The notes: generated by a model from the letters alone, not told the origin. Positions 37,773 to 51,306 are shown, counted from the stretch's first letter. The stretch: 64,000 nt of DNA from PFJX01 sp040751755 (GCA_040751755.1 JBFMHC010000044.1:65609-129608), one strand, 5' to 3'. Program-made: numbers and translations.

Positions 37773-39298
37773 CGTTGCCCGACACGCATCCAGACCGTGC
37801 CACCGTCGAGGCCCAGCTCGCCGAGCTGGCACGCCGCTACCGTGAGCAGCTGCCGACGAAATTCGACGAGATCGCCGAGGCCTGGAACGCCCTGCAGTCG
37901 GAATGGCACCGGGAGACCGCCGAGGTCCTGCACCGCGTCGCCCATGGCATCGCCGGTGCGGCCGGCACCATGGGCCTGCCGCAGGTGGGCGAGGCGGCCC
38001 GCGCGGTGGAACAGGTGGTGAAGCAGCTGCTCGCCGAGCCGGCGAGCCTGGGCAGGATGGGCGGGCGGCTGACCTCGCTGATCACCGAGCTGGACGTCGC
38101 CATCCGGCATGGCGGCGGCGCGCATGCGGCGGCCCCGGACCAGGGGATGCCGCTGGTCGTGGCGCCGATGAAGATCCTGGTGGCCGACGACGAGCACATC
38201 GGCCGGACCATGCTCGCCGCCATGCTCCGCGCGGACGGCCACACGGTGGTGGTGGCGGAGGACGGCGAGCAGGCGGTCGCCTTGTTCGAGCAGGCGCAGC
38301 CGGACCTGGTGTTGATGGACGTGGTGATGCCGCGCATGGACGGCTACGCGGCCGCGCGCGCCATCAAGGCGCGCTGCGGCAAGCGTTTCGTGCCGCTCAT
38401 CTTCCTCACCGCCCTGCATGACGAGCAGGACCTGCTGGCCTGCATCCAGGCGGGCGGCGACGATTTCATGATCAAGCCCTACAACCGCACCCTGCTGCGC
38501 GCCAAGCTGATCGCCATGCAGCGCATCCACGAACTGCACCGCGAGCTGGCGCGTTACCAGGAACGCACCGAGGAGGAGCTGGCGCTGTCGCGCCACGTGT
38601 TCTACGCCGCCACCGACCGCAACGCCCCGTCGCCGGCGGTGGTGAACTGGTATGCCTCGGTCGGCCATTTCTGCGGCGACCTCGTCCTCCATGCCTATTC
38701 GCCGTCCGGCCGCCTGTTCGTGCTGCAGGGGGACTTCACCGGCCACGGCCTCGCCGCCGCGCTCGGCGCGCTTCCAGTGTCCGACATGTTCTATGCCATG
38801 GTCGACAAGGAGTCCTCGCTCTCGGAACTCGTGACGGCGATCAATCGCAAGCTCAAGGCGGCGCTGCCGCCCGGACACTTCTGCGCGGCGTGCGTCTGCG
38901 CCCTGGATGGGGATGGCACGACGCTGGAGCTATGGAACGGCGGCCTGCCAGGCGCCTGGCTGCTGGACGCCGACAACCGCGTCGCGGTGCGCGTCGAATC
39001 CGACAAGATGCCGCTTGGCATCGTCGGCGACCAGGCGTTCGACGCGTCGATACTCCGCCTGCCGCTGGTGCCGGATGCGCGCCTGCTGCTGTTCAGCGAC
39101 GGTCTGAGCGAGGTGGCGAACGCCGCGGGCGAGATGCTGGGCGAGGCGGGCATCGCCGCAAGCGTGCAGGCCGCGGCGGGCGGGGATCTGCTGGCAGCCC
39201 TGCGCGAGGCGGTGGAGGTGCACCTCGCCGGCGGCGAGGCGCACGACGACATCTCCATCACCGTGATCGACCCCGCACTGGTCCGGCCGGCGCGCTGA
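37769..39298 (+). CDS. Hpt-receiver-PP2C (SpoIIE-type) phosphatase response regulator
   Basis: A 509-residue regulatory protein. Residues about 10-115 look like an Hpt domain with His in VAHGIAGAAGTMG. A receiver domain (about 132-250) has VADDEH, phosphoacceptor Asp in LVLMDVVMP and Lys in MIKPYN. A SpoIIE/PP2C Ser/Thr phosphatase domain (about 290-500) has GDFTGHGLAAALG, LLLFSDGLSE and HDDISITVID with metal-binding aspartates. It would reset a partner-switching (anti-sigma antagonist) pathway. It overlaps the glycosylase gene by four bases. No partner antagonist is in this window. Confidence 0.88.
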   Translation: MTLPDTHPDRATVEAQLAELARRYREQLPTKFDEIAEAWNALQSEWHRETAEVLHRVAHGIAGAAGTMGLPQVGEAARAVEQVVKQLLAEPASLGRMGGRLTSLITELDVAIRHGGGAHAAAPDQGMPLVVAPMKILVADDEHIGRTMLAAMLRADGHTVVVAEDGEQAVALFEQAQPDLVLMDVVMPRMDGYAAARAIKARCGKRFVPLIFLTALHDEQDLLACIQAGGDDFMIKPYNRTLLRAKLIAMQRIHELHRELARYQERTEEELALSRHVFYAATDRNAPSPAVVNWYASVGHFCGDLVLHAYSPSGRLFVLQGDFTGHGLAAALGALPVSDMFYAMVDKESSLSELVTAINRKLKAALPPGHFCAACVCALDGDGTTLELWNGGLPGAWLLDADNRVAVRVESDKMPLGIVGDQAFDASILRLPLVPDARLLLFSDGLSEVANAAGEMLGEAGIAASVQAAAGGDLLAALREAVEVHLAGGEAHDDISITVIDPALVRPAR

Positions 39299-39343
39299 GC
39301 GTCGGCGGGGGGCGGGCTGGGCGCGGCCCGGCCCTTGGGGGGC

Positions 39344-40129
39344 TCAGAGGTCGCCGTTGGCGGCGGCGCGCATCATGTCGTCCATGCGGGCGTTGAGGTC
39401 GATGGCGCCCTTCACCAGGGCCTCGGAGAGGCCCAGCTGCTTCTCGAAGCCCTTCACCCAGTCCAGGCTCCAGTCCAGCATCATCACCCAGATGTCCTTG
39501 TTGGCGTCTTCCATGATGACCACGCGGCAGGGCAGGAACACCACGAACTCCGGGCTGATCTTCAGCAGCTCGCGGCCGACGGCGATGTCGCAGAAGGAGT
39601 AGACCTCGATGCGCGGCGCGTCCTTGTCCTCCAGCACCGCCTTGAAGTCCATCCACATCAGGTTCTCGCCCACCTTCTTGACGTTGACCTGGTTGGCGCG
39701 CAGGAACAGCGAGTCGCGCACGTCCTCGAAGCTGAGCCCCTTCTTCGCCTTGTACTTGCGCGTGAAGTAGTTCATCGAGTCGGCCATGTTCATGCGCAGG
39801 AGGCCGGTCATCATGGGCAGGGCCATCTGCATCATCTGGATCTTTTCCTGCTGCGTGATGGCGCGGCGCATGGTGTAGGGGCCGGCGGCCAGGGCGGCCT
39901 GGGCCTGCGCCTGCATGGGCGAGAGCACCGGCACGAGCGGGTTGAAGCCGAAGGTGGGTGGCGGCGCGTATTGCAGGAAGGGGTTGCCCGCGCCTGGGGT
40001 GGCGACCAGCACCGGCGCCAGGGTCGGCACGTAGGCGGGCACGGCCTGCTGCGCGAAGGCCGGCAGGGCCAGCCAGGCGAGCAGGGTGGCGAGAAGGGTG
40101 GCGAACAGGGCGGTCAGGTGTTTATGCAT
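39344..40129 (-). CDS. Secreted DUF302-domain protein
   Basis: A 261-residue protein with a Sec signal peptide (MHKHLTALFATLLATLLAWLALPAFA) and a Pro/Ala-rich stretch. A DUF302 domain (about 125-225) follows: LSFEDVRDSLFLRANQVNVK, YSFCDIAVGRELL and VVFLPCRVVIME. DUF302 proteins are periplasmic and linked to redox/sulfur contexts; the exact role is unknown. Start chosen at 40129 where the signal peptide begins. It is downstream of acnA on the same strand, but a terminator separates them. Confidence 0.85.
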   Translation of the reverse strand: MHKHLTALFATLLATLLAWLALPAFAQQAVPAYVPTLAPVLVATPGAGNPFLQYAPPPTFGFNPLVPVLSPMQAQAQAALAAGPYTMRRAITQQEKIQMMQMALPMMTGLLRMNMADSMNYFTRKYKAKKGLSFEDVRDSLFLRANQVNVKKVGENLMWMDFKAVLEDKDAPRIEVYSFCDIAVGRELLKISPEFVVFLPCRVVIMEDANKDIWVMMLDWSLDWVKGFEKQLGLSEALVKGAIDLNARMDDMMRAAANGDL

Positions 40130-40150
40130 GTCAGTCTCCTCCATGGGCCC

Positions 40151-40177
40151 AAAAAGAAACGGGGGCCGAGGCCCCCG
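40151..40177 (-). terminator. Rho-independent terminator of acnA
   Basis: On the minus strand CGGGGGCC-TC-GGCCCCCG followed by TTTCTTTTT, beginning six bases after the acnA stop. Perfect GC stem, short loop and T-run: the clearest intrinsic terminator in the window. Confidence 0.92.
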
Positions 40178-40182
40178 TCGCG

Positions 40183-42819
<2,637 letters not shown>

Positions 42820-42940
42820 GGCGTCGGGCGGGTAGGTTGCGAAATAAAACCGCAATTTTACCCACCCTTTGCGCCGGCTTTGTCCCCGCAAGGGGGGGTG
42901 GAACGCCATCTTGGCGAGGCGGCGGTGCGCCGCCGTCAGA

Positions 42941-43369
42941 CTAACCCAGCACCGGCAGGCCGCCCTCGATCACCACGCGCGAGGTCTGCATGCGCTTGAG
43001 ATGCGCGGCGAGCGCCGCGTCCATGGTGGCCAGGTGCTGGACGAACCATTCCTCCAGGCCCTGGCGCACGAAGGCGCGCGGCAGGATCAGGCGGCCGCGT
43101 TGCACGGCGCGCTGCATCTGCACCAGGTCGCCATAGACGCGGTGGTGCTCGGCCTCGTGCTCGTTGAGGGCGGGAAAGCGCGAGACGCGCATCAGCCGCC
43201 CCTCGTTGAGGAAGTGCATGCGCGTGTGGTCGAGCAGCTTCTGGAACAGGGCGCTGAAGTCGGCGTCGTCGCACTCCGCGAGCATCTCGACCAGGGCCGT
43301 GAACTCGCGGTGCGTGGCGTCCATCTCGTCCACGCCGAGGCCGTGGCGCGCCGCGTCCCAGGCCAGCAT
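42941..43369 (-). CDS. Bacteriohemerythrin
   Basis: A 142-residue single-domain oxygen-binding di-iron protein. All seven iron ligands are seen: His20 (DATHREF), His48, His52 and Glu56 (HTRMHFLNE), His71 and His75 (HEAEHH), His112 and Asp117 (HLATMD), with one His of the pair likely spare. Such proteins carry or buffer O2 in microaerobic bacteria. The start overlaps the stop of the SIR2-like gene by one base (TGATG), so the two are coupled. Location in a nif island suggests protection of nitrogenase; that is inference. Confidence 0.93.
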   Translation of the reverse strand: MLAWDAARHGLGVDEMDATHREFTALVEMLAECDDADFSALFQKLLDHTRMHFLNEGRLMRVSRFPALNEHEAEHHRVYGDLVQMQRAVQRGRLILPRAFVRQGLEEWFVQHLATMDAALAAHLKRMQTSRVVIEGGLPVLG

Positions 43370-44238
43370 CACGCGGCTTCCAGGATGGTTTCGGCGCCCG
43401 CCGCCGCGAGCAGCTCGGCGACGCTCGCGTCCACGTGCTCGATGCCGAGCTTGGCGAGGAAGCGCTTCTCCTTGTCCGTGGCGTTGGGGATCAGCGCCCA
43501 GCCGGCCGGCTGCGCGGCGCCGAACAGGATGTCGGACAGCACCATGCGCTCGGTGTCGCGCGTCAGGCGCATGCCCAGCAGCAGGTAGCGCTGGCCCTGG
43601 CGCATGCGCTTGAGGAAGCCGGGGATGGCGAAGCCGCCCATCAGCTCGGTGATGTAGTCGACGAAGTCGGCGTCCGAGGCGATGTAGTTGGATTCCGGCA
43701 GCGGCGTGCCCAGGGGCTTGAACAGCACCGGCAGGGAGGTGTCCACCGCCTCCTGGTCCACCTCGCGGTAGGCCGCGCCGTCGAAGTGGAACAGCTTGAA
43801 GCGGTAGGCGTTGCCGGAGATGCGCGCCACGCCGACGATCAGGGTGTGCGGCAGGCCCGCGTAGGCCTGCTGCAGCAGGGTGTCGCGGTTGATGTCGACG
43901 AGATAGGGCAGGCGCCGCGCGGCGAGCCAGCCGTGCAGGGGCGAGGCGCTCCAGGCGGTGTCGCGGTAGGTCTGGTCGAGGAAGCGGGTGAGGGTCGAGC
44001 GGCCGCGCTTGAGTTCGACGTTCATGGCCGCACGCGGGAATTCGTACATGAGCTTGGGTGCCATGGGCTGGCCGTTGTTCATGGCGAGGATCAGGCTCTC
44101 GCTGTCGGCGGGGATGGCCTTGCCGCTGGCGGGGTCGACCACCCCGGCGAGCGCGCCGGGGCCGAGGTAGGGGACGAGCCCGCCCTCGCCGAGGGTGGCG
44201 AGGATGGCTTCGAGTTGTTGCGCGGTCTGGCTGGACAT
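43369..44238 (-). CDS. SIR2-like domain protein of the nif island
   Basis: A 289-residue protein with SIR2_2-type features: an N-terminal nucleotide-loop-like GLVPYLGPGAL, SPLHGWLAARRLPYLVDINRDTLL where the family has TTNYD, VLFKPLGTP in place of KLHG, SDADFVDYI, and LLLGMRLTRDTERM near the end. The Asn/His needed for NAD hydrolysis are not obvious, so it may bind rather than cleave NAD. A candidate sigma-54 promoter lies about 34 bases upstream and bacteriohemerythrin is coupled downstream. I start it at 44238; an earlier frame to 44307 would run through the promoter. Confidence 0.75.
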   Translation of the reverse strand: MSSQTAQQLEAILATLGEGGLVPYLGPGALAGVVDPASGKAIPADSESLILAMNNGQPMAPKLMYEFPRAAMNVELKRGRSTLTRFLDQTYRDTAWSASPLHGWLAARRLPYLVDINRDTLLQQAYAGLPHTLIVGVARISGNAYRFKLFHFDGAAYREVDQEAVDTSLPVLFKPLGTPLPESNYIASDADFVDYITELMGGFAIPGFLKRMRQGQRYLLLGMRLTRDTERMVLSDILFGAAQPAGWALIPNATDKEKRFLAKLGIEHVDASVAELLAAAGAETILEAA

Positions 44239-44271
44239 CGCTGGCTCCATGCAGGGTGACGTCCATGCCCT

Positions 44272-44286
44272 GCAAGATGCGCGCCA
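44272..44286 (-). promoter_or_regulatory. Candidate sigma-54 promoter of the SIR2-like/hemerythrin pair
   Basis: On the minus strand TGGCGC-GCATC-TTGC, one mismatch to TGGCAC-N5-TTGC. Spacing is right and the gene starts about 34 bases downstream. I found no perfect TGT-N10-ACA site upstream of it, so NifA control is unproven. Confidence 0.55.
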
Positions 44287-44385
44287 GGGGGCGGGGCCAG
44301 TGGCCATGCGGTTTTTCGCCCGGCCCGCTGTGTCGCATGTGCGCCAAAGGCAAAATCTTTGTCGCGCATTGACGCGCGGCGTGGG

Positions 44386-46359
<1,974 letters not shown>

Positions 46360-46371
46360 GGCGGGTCCCGG

Positions 46372-47673
46372 TCAGGGCTGGATGCGCGGAGTCGCCGCCA
46401 GGGGTTCGAGACGGGTATTGCGCTCCTCCTCGTAGCGCACCTGCTGGGGCGGCACGTGGTGCAGGATCTCGATGCCGTCCTCCGGACGCCGTGCGCGCGC
46501 GTTCCAGCGCGCGATGTAGATGCTCTGCTGCAGGTGGTGGCTGTTCGGGTCCATGTAGGCGCCATCGTGCTGCATGCGCTCGCGGGCCGTCGCCCGGTAG
46601 CGTTCCAGCTGCTGGATCACCGCGTGGTTGTCGGTGCCGCCGGCCTTCTCGATCGCCGCCAGCAGGGCCTTGGTGGCGAGGTAGGCGGCATGCGTCACGT
46701 CGCCGGGGTAGGCCAGGCGGGTGTGGCCGTAGCGCTTGCGGTAGCGTGCGACGAACTCCGCGGTGCCGGGCGTCTTCAGGTTCCACGCCCAGGTGGTGCC
46801 GAACAGCGGCCGCGGCGTGCCGGGGGCGGGGTAGAGCTCTTCCCAGTCCACCTCGCCGACCAGCCAGTCCTGCCTCGCCAGGCGTTTCGGGTCCACCTGC
46901 GCGAACAGCTTGATCTGGTTGTCGCCGCTGATGCTCAGGGCCACGACGTCGGCGCGGATGGCGGCGACCTGCCTGAGGATCCCGGCGGGGTCGGGCAGGG
47001 TCTCCGGCGCCAGCACCTCGCCGACCACGCTGCCGCCGTATTCCGCGATGTAGGTCCGCATGGCGGCGGCATTGCTGCGGCCGAAGCCGTTGTCCTCGGT
47101 GAGCAGCACGACCCGCCTGGCGGGGCGCTTGGCAAGCGCGTACCTGAGCAGGGCGCGGTTGATGTTGGCGCCGTTGGAGTCGAACACGAACTTGCTGCGG
47201 TGCGCGTTCTCCACCGACTCGGACGGCGCGGAGGAATTCGTGTTGATGAAGATCACGCCGTGCCGCTGCGCCACCTCGGACATGCTCGCCGCCACGCCCG
47301 AACTGATCGCGCCGACCATGAAGCCCACCTTGTTGACGCCGATCAGCTCCTCCGCGACCTGGGCGGCCTGTCGCGCGTCGAGGCTGGGATCGCGCGAGAC
47401 GAGGACGATCTCGCGGCCGAGCACGCCGCCGCGGGCGTTGTATTCCTCGATCGCCATCTCGACGCCGCGCCGGTCCGCCTCGGCATGCAGGGCGAAGCGG
47501 CCGCTGGTCGGTGCCACATGGGCGATCAGCAGCGGTGCCGCGCCGGCATGCGCCTTGCCGATCGGCGAAAGGCCGGCGGGGCCGGGGCAATGCGCCAGGG
47601 CCACGCCGCACAGCAGGGCGGTCGAGGCGAGGCGGCGAGTGCGCCGGAATCGGGCTTGCATCGTGTAGGTCAT
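46372..47673 (-). CDS. Periplasmic ligand-binding protein, branched-chain amino acid type
   Basis: A 433-residue type I periplasmic binding protein (Leu/Ile/Val-binding family). A signal peptide (about 1-44) precedes LLIAHVAPTSGRFALHAEAD, GVEMAIEEYNARGGVLGREI and VGFMVGAISSGVAASMSEVA. No permease or ATPase genes are near; instead a hybrid histidine kinase follows 12 bases later, so it probably feeds a sensor. An AGGGAGCA ribosome site supports the start at 47673. It lies just downstream of draT on the same strand. Confidence 0.87.
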   Translation of the reverse strand: MTYTMQARFRRTRRLASTALLCGVALAHCPGPAGLSPIGKAHAGAAPLLIAHVAPTSGRFALHAEADRRGVEMAIEEYNARGGVLGREIVLVSRDPSLDARQAAQVAEELIGVNKVGFMVGAISSGVAASMSEVAQRHGVIFINTNSSAPSESVENAHRSKFVFDSNGANINRALLRYALAKRPARRVVLLTEDNGFGRSNAAAMRTYIAEYGGSVVGEVLAPETLPDPAGILRQVAAIRADVVALSISGDNQIKLFAQVDPKRLARQDWLVGEVDWEELYPAPGTPRPLFGTTWAWNLKTPGTAEFVARYRKRYGHTRLAYPGDVTHAAYLATKALLAAIEKAGGTDNHAVIQQLERYRATARERMQHDGAYMDPNSHHLQQSIYIARWNARARRPEDGIEILHHVPPQQVRYEEERNTRLEPLAATPRIQP

Positions 47674-47789
47674 TGCTCCCTTTCGGCGGATTATTTTAGT
47701 GACGTCTGGCGTCTATCGGACTTCGCGCGCGAAAACTTGAATGGACGCCTCTCAGGTCTCCACATCCCCGCGGGCATGCCGCCCGGCCG

Positions 47790-48608
47790 TCAAAGGGTCG
47801 CGGTGGCGACCTCGTACACCCCGCCGATCACCGCATATTCGTCCTCGCCCCTGAGCCGCCCCGGCAGCAGGCGGTGGAAGAAGGCCACCTTCGCCAGCGG
47901 TACGCGCGCCTCCAGGACGTGGTCGCCGAACTCGCCGGCGCGCTCGCGTTCGCCGCTGAAGGAGGAGAGGCTGTTGAGCAGCACCACGCTCTGTCCCTTG
48001 CCGAGGTCGCGCAGCAGTTCATGTCCGGACATGCGGTTGATGCCGCGGTACAGGGTCACGTGCGTCTGGCCCAGGCATTGGCGGCCCAGTTCGTACTGGC
48101 AGTAGGTGTAGAGCAGGTCGAGCTGCGCCTCCAGGGCATTGGTGCCGTACAGGCCGCGCGCGCGCTGTTCCAGGTAGGCGCGGTAGGTGGCGCCCGAGAA
48201 GTCGCGGATGGCACCGCCGTGGTGGCGCGGCAGCAGGCCGAAGCGCGACTCCACCCAGCCCTTCAACACCGCCCCTTCCAGACCGTCGCTGTCGAAGGCC
48301 CAGCCGCGCAGGGTACGCAGGTAGCTGGCGCGGCTGCGGTCGTGGCCGGCCCCGTGCGTGTGTCCCGCCTCCTCCGGGTGGTCGAGGCTGAACTCGGCGG
48401 CCATGTGGCCCTGGAACAGGCGCGCCCGCTCGTCGGCGTCGCTCAGGGCGTCTAGGCGCATGAACAGGGCCTTGTGCAGCTCCAGCACGCCGTCCAGGGC
48501 GAGCGGCTGCGGATGCCGCTGGTAGCTGAGGCTGCCGAGGATCACCGCCGGCAGGCTGCAGCGGTTGATGGGCAGGCGCGCGTCGCGCGGGAGGGTGGGG
48601 GAGGCCAT
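47790..48608 (-). CDS. draT: DraT, dinitrogenase reductase ADP-ribosyltransferase
   Basis: Switches nitrogenase off by transferring ADP-ribose from NAD to Arg101 of NifH in response to ammonium or energy loss. The 272-residue protein has INRCSLPAVILGSLSYQRHP, HPQPLALDGVLELHKALF, YRGINRMSG, LSSFSGERERAGEFGD and GEDEYAVIGG, the DraT pattern with Arg, Ser and Glu positions of an R-S-E transferase. I start at 48608 (MASPTLPRD). It diverges from nifH. The reversing hydrolase gene draG is not in this window. Confidence 0.9.
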   Translation of the reverse strand: MASPTLPRDARLPINRCSLPAVILGSLSYQRHPQPLALDGVLELHKALFMRLDALSDADERARLFQGHMAAEFSLDHPEEAGHTHGAGHDRSRASYLRTLRGWAFDSDGLEGAVLKGWVESRFGLLPRHHGGAIRDFSGATYRAYLEQRARGLYGTNALEAQLDLLYTYCQYELGRQCLGQTHVTLYRGINRMSGHELLRDLGKGQSVVLLNSLSSFSGERERAGEFGDHVLEARVPLAKVAFFHRLLPGRLRGEDEYAVIGGVYEVATATL

Positions 48609-48655
48609 GCGCGGTTTGTATCCGCCCCGGCGCGGGCTGTCCATGCCGAGGGGCT

Positions 48656-48671
48656 TGTAGCCACCCCGACA
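48656..48671 (+). promoter_or_regulatory. NifA upstream activator site of nifH
   Basis: TGT-AGCCACCCCG-ACA is a perfect TGT-N10-ACA site, about 100 bases upstream of the nifH sigma-54 promoter. An AT-rich stretch between them (48725-48760) could be bent by IHF. The same core recurs upstream of the LRV gene and nifE. Confidence 0.85.
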
Positions 48672-48768
48672 ATGCGCCCGCCTTTGTCGCGACAAAAACG
48701 GGTATGCGCATCCTGAATGGCGAAATCTAAGTCAATTAAAACAACGAGATAGAGATTGATCTCGGCGC

Positions 48769-48784
48769 TGGCACAGGCTTTGCG
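48769..48784 (+). promoter_or_regulatory. Sigma-54 promoter of nifHDK
   Basis: TGGCAC-AGGCT-TTGC matches the -24/-12 consensus exactly, about 63 bases before the nifH ATG, with a NifA site upstream. Confidence 0.93.
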
Positions 48785-48846
48785 ATGTAAGGCATGCGAA
48801 CGATTTTTTACTCGCACCTTGTTATCGAGACCTGAGGAGAAAGACC

Positions 48847-49737
48847 ATGGCTCTGCGTCAATGCGCGATTTACGGAAAGGGTGGCATCGGCAAGTCCACC
48901 ACCACTCAAAACCTGGTGGCCGCCCTGGCCGAGGCCGGCAAGAAGGTGATGATCGTCGGTTGCGATCCGAAAGCGGATTCCACCCGCCTGATCCTGCACT
49001 CCAAGGCCCAGAACACCATCATGCACCTCGCCGCCGAGGCCGGTTCCGTCGAGGACCTGGAGCTGGAAGACGTGTTGAAGGTGGGCTACGGCGGCATCAA
49101 GTGCGTCGAGTCCGGCGGCCCCGAGCCGGGCGTCGGCTGCGCCGGCCGCGGCGTCATCACCGCCATCAACTTCCTGGAAGAGGAAGGCGCCTACGAGGAA
49201 GACCTGGACTTCGTGTTCTACGACGTGCTGGGCGACGTGGTGTGCGGCGGCTTCGCCATGCCCATCCGCGAGAACAAGGCGCAGGAGATTTACATCGTCT
49301 GCTCCGGCGAGATGATGGCCATGTACGCCGCCAACAACATCGCCAAGGGCATCGTGAAGTACGCCAACTCCGGCGGCGTGCGCCTGGCCGGCCTGATCTG
49401 CAACTCCCGCAACACCGACCGCGAGGACGAGCTGATCATGGCCCTGGCCGCGAAGCTCTCCACCACCATGATCCACTTCGTGCCGCGCGACAACGTGGTG
49501 CAGCACGCCGAGATCCGCCGCATGACCGTGATCGAGTACGACCCGAAGGCCAAGCAGGCCGACGAGTACCGTGCCCTGGCGCAGAAGGTCATCAGCAACA
49601 GGAACCTGAACATCCCCACCCCGGTGACCATGGATGAGCTGGAAGACCTGCTGATGGAGTTCGGCATCATGGAAGAGGAAGACGAGTCCATCGTCGGCCA
49701 GACCGCCGAGCAACTGGCCGCTGCCGCTGCCGCCTGA
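48847..49737 (+). CDS. nifH: NifH, nitrogenase iron protein (dinitrogenase reductase)
   Basis: Homodimeric ATPase that passes electrons to NifDK. The 296-residue protein has the P-loop GKGGIGKST (residues 10-18), switch DPKADSTRL, cluster ligands Cys98 and Cys133, and the DraT target Arg101 in CAGRGVI. It is full length; the C-terminal AAAAA tail is as in many proteobacteria. A clear AGGAGAAAG site precedes ATG. It lies in a draT-divergent island with a NifA site and sigma-54 promoter. Confidence 0.99.
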   Translation: MALRQCAIYGKGGIGKSTTTQNLVAALAEAGKKVMIVGCDPKADSTRLILHSKAQNTIMHLAAEAGSVEDLELEDVLKVGYGGIKCVESGGPEPGVGCAGRGVITAINFLEEEGAYEEDLDFVFYDVLGDVVCGGFAMPIRENKAQEIYIVCSGEMMAMYAANNIAKGIVKYANSGGVRLAGLICNSRNTDREDELIMALAAKLSTTMIHFVPRDNVVQHAEIRRMTVIEYDPKAKQADEYRALAQKVISNRNLNIPTPVTMDELEDLLMEFGIMEEEDESIVGQTAEQLAAAAAA

Positions 49738-49743
49738 TGTTGA

Positions 49744-49770
49744 AGCCCCTCTCCCGCAGGGGGAGGGGAG
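49744..49770. repeat. Single-arm palindromic repeat in the nifH-nifD gap
   Basis: CCCCTCTCCC-GCAG-GGGGAGGGG-type stem starting eight bases after nifH; arm sequence as in the paired repeats downstream. A hairpin here could shield the 3' end of nifH message. Confidence 0.6.
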
Positions 49771-49824
49771 TCACCAACCCAACATGCCGTCCGCGGATTG
49801 GCGGCGGCGTGAAAGGAGAACGAA

Positions 49825-51303
49825 ATGTCGAACCTGACGCGTGAAGAGACCGAAGCCCTCATCGCCGAGGTGCTCGAGGTCTATCCCGAGAAGGCCCAGA
49901 AGGACCGCGCCAAGCACCTGGCGGTCAACGACCAGAGCATCGAGCAGTCCAAGAAGTGCATCACCTCCAACCGCAAGTCGCTGCCCGGCGTGATGACCAT
50001 CCGCGGCTGTGCCTATGCCGGTTCGCGCGGCGTGGTGTGGGGTCCCATCAAGGACATGATCCACATCTCCCACGGCCCCGTGGGCTGCGGCCAATACAGC
50101 CGCGCCGGCCGCCGCAACTACTACGTCGGCACCACCGGCGTGAACACCTTCGCCGAGATGAACTTCACCTCCGACTTCCAGGAGAAGGACATCGTCTTCG
50201 GCGGCGACAAGAAGCTGGCCAAGATCATCGAGGAGATCGAGGGCCTGTTCCCCCTGCACAAGGGCATCTCGGTCCAGTCCGAGTGCCCCATCGGCCTGAT
50301 CGGCGACGACATCGAGGCGGTCTCCAAGAAGGGCTCCGCCGCCATCAGCAAGCCCGTCGTGCCGGTTCGTTGCGAAGGCTTCCGCGGCGTGTCCCAGTCG
50401 CTCGGCCACCACATCGCCAACGACGCGATCCGTGACTGGGTCCTGGACAAGCGCGACAACAAGCCCTTCGAGTCCACCCCCTACGACGTCTCCATCATCG
50501 GCGACTACAACATCGGCGGTGATGCCTGGTCCTCCCGCATCCTGCTGGAGGAGATGGGCCTGCGCGTGATCGCCCAGTGGTCCGGCGACGGCACCCTGGC
50601 CGAGATGGAGAACACCCCCAAGGCCAAGCTCAACCTGCTGCACTGCTACCGCTCGATGAACTACATCAGCCGGCACATGGAAGAGAAGTACGGCATCCCC
50701 TGGATGGAATACAACTTCTTCGGCCCCACCAAGATCGCCGAGTCGCTGCGCAAGATCGCCGCGTTCTTCGACGACAGCATCAAGGCCAAGGCGGAGGAGG
50801 TGATCGCCAAGTACCAGCCCATGGTCGACGCCGTGATCGAGAAGTACAAGCCCCGCCTTACCGGCAAGCGCGTGATGCTGTACGTCGGCGGCCTGCGCCC
50901 GCGCCACGTCATCGGCTCGTATGAGGACCTGGGCATGGAAGTCGTCGGCACCGGCTACGAGTTCGCCCACAACGACGACTACGACCGCACCATCAAGGAG
51001 ATGGGCAACGCCACCCTGTTGTACGACGACGTCACCGGCTTCGAGTTCGAGGAGTTCGTGAAGCGCGTCAAGCCCGACCTGATCGGCTCCGGCATCAAGG
51101 AGAAGTACATCTTCCAGAAGATGGGCATCCCCTTCCGCCAGATGCACAGCTGGGACTACTCCGGCCCGTACCACGGCTACGACGGCTTCGCCATCTTCGC
51201 GCGCGACATGGACATGACGCTCAACAACCCCTGCTGGGGCAAGTTGGTGCCGCCGTGGAAGAAGTCCGCCGAGGAAGCCGAACCCCTGGCCAAGGCCGCG
51301 TAA
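49825..51303 (+). CDS. nifD: NifD, nitrogenase molybdenum-iron protein alpha chain
   Basis: Alpha subunit holding FeMo-cofactor. In the 492-residue protein the P-cluster cysteines fall at 62, 88 and 154 as in Azotobacter vinelandii NifD. The cofactor ligands are Cys274 (LLHCYRS) and His441 (RQMHSWD). RGCAYAGSRGVVWGPIKDM and HGPVGCGQYSRAGRRN are present, the signature of Mo rather than V or Fe-only nitrogenase. Good AAAGGAG site before ATG. Confidence 0.99.
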   Translation: MSNLTREETEALIAEVLEVYPEKAQKDRAKHLAVNDQSIEQSKKCITSNRKSLPGVMTIRGCAYAGSRGVVWGPIKDMIHISHGPVGCGQYSRAGRRNYYVGTTGVNTFAEMNFTSDFQEKDIVFGGDKKLAKIIEEIEGLFPLHKGISVQSECPIGLIGDDIEAVSKKGSAAISKPVVPVRCEGFRGVSQSLGHHIANDAIRDWVLDKRDNKPFESTPYDVSIIGDYNIGGDAWSSRILLEEMGLRVIAQWSGDGTLAEMENTPKAKLNLLHCYRSMNYISRHMEEKYGIPWMEYNFFGPTKIAESLRKIAAFFDDSIKAKAEEVIAKYQPMVDAVIEKYKPRLTGKRVMLYVGGLRPRHVIGSYEDLGMEVVGTGYEFAHNDDYDRTIKEMGNATLLYDDVTGFEFEEFVKRVKPDLIGSGIKEKYIFQKMGIPFRQMHSWDYSGPYHGYDGFAIFARDMDMTLNNPCWGKLVPPWKKSAEEAEPLAKAA

Positions 51304-51306
51304 CGA

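Noticed and set aside
44335..44375. NifA site upstream of the SIR2-like promoter
   Set aside because: Only TGT-N9-ACG-type near matches are present (TGTCGCGCATTGACG); not scored as a site.
48684..48700. Second NifA-like site TGT-CGCGACAAAA-ACG upstream of nifH, containing the palindrome TTTGTCGCGACAAA
   Set aside because: The right half-site is ACG, not ACA. The palindrome may bind some regulator, but I cannot name one.
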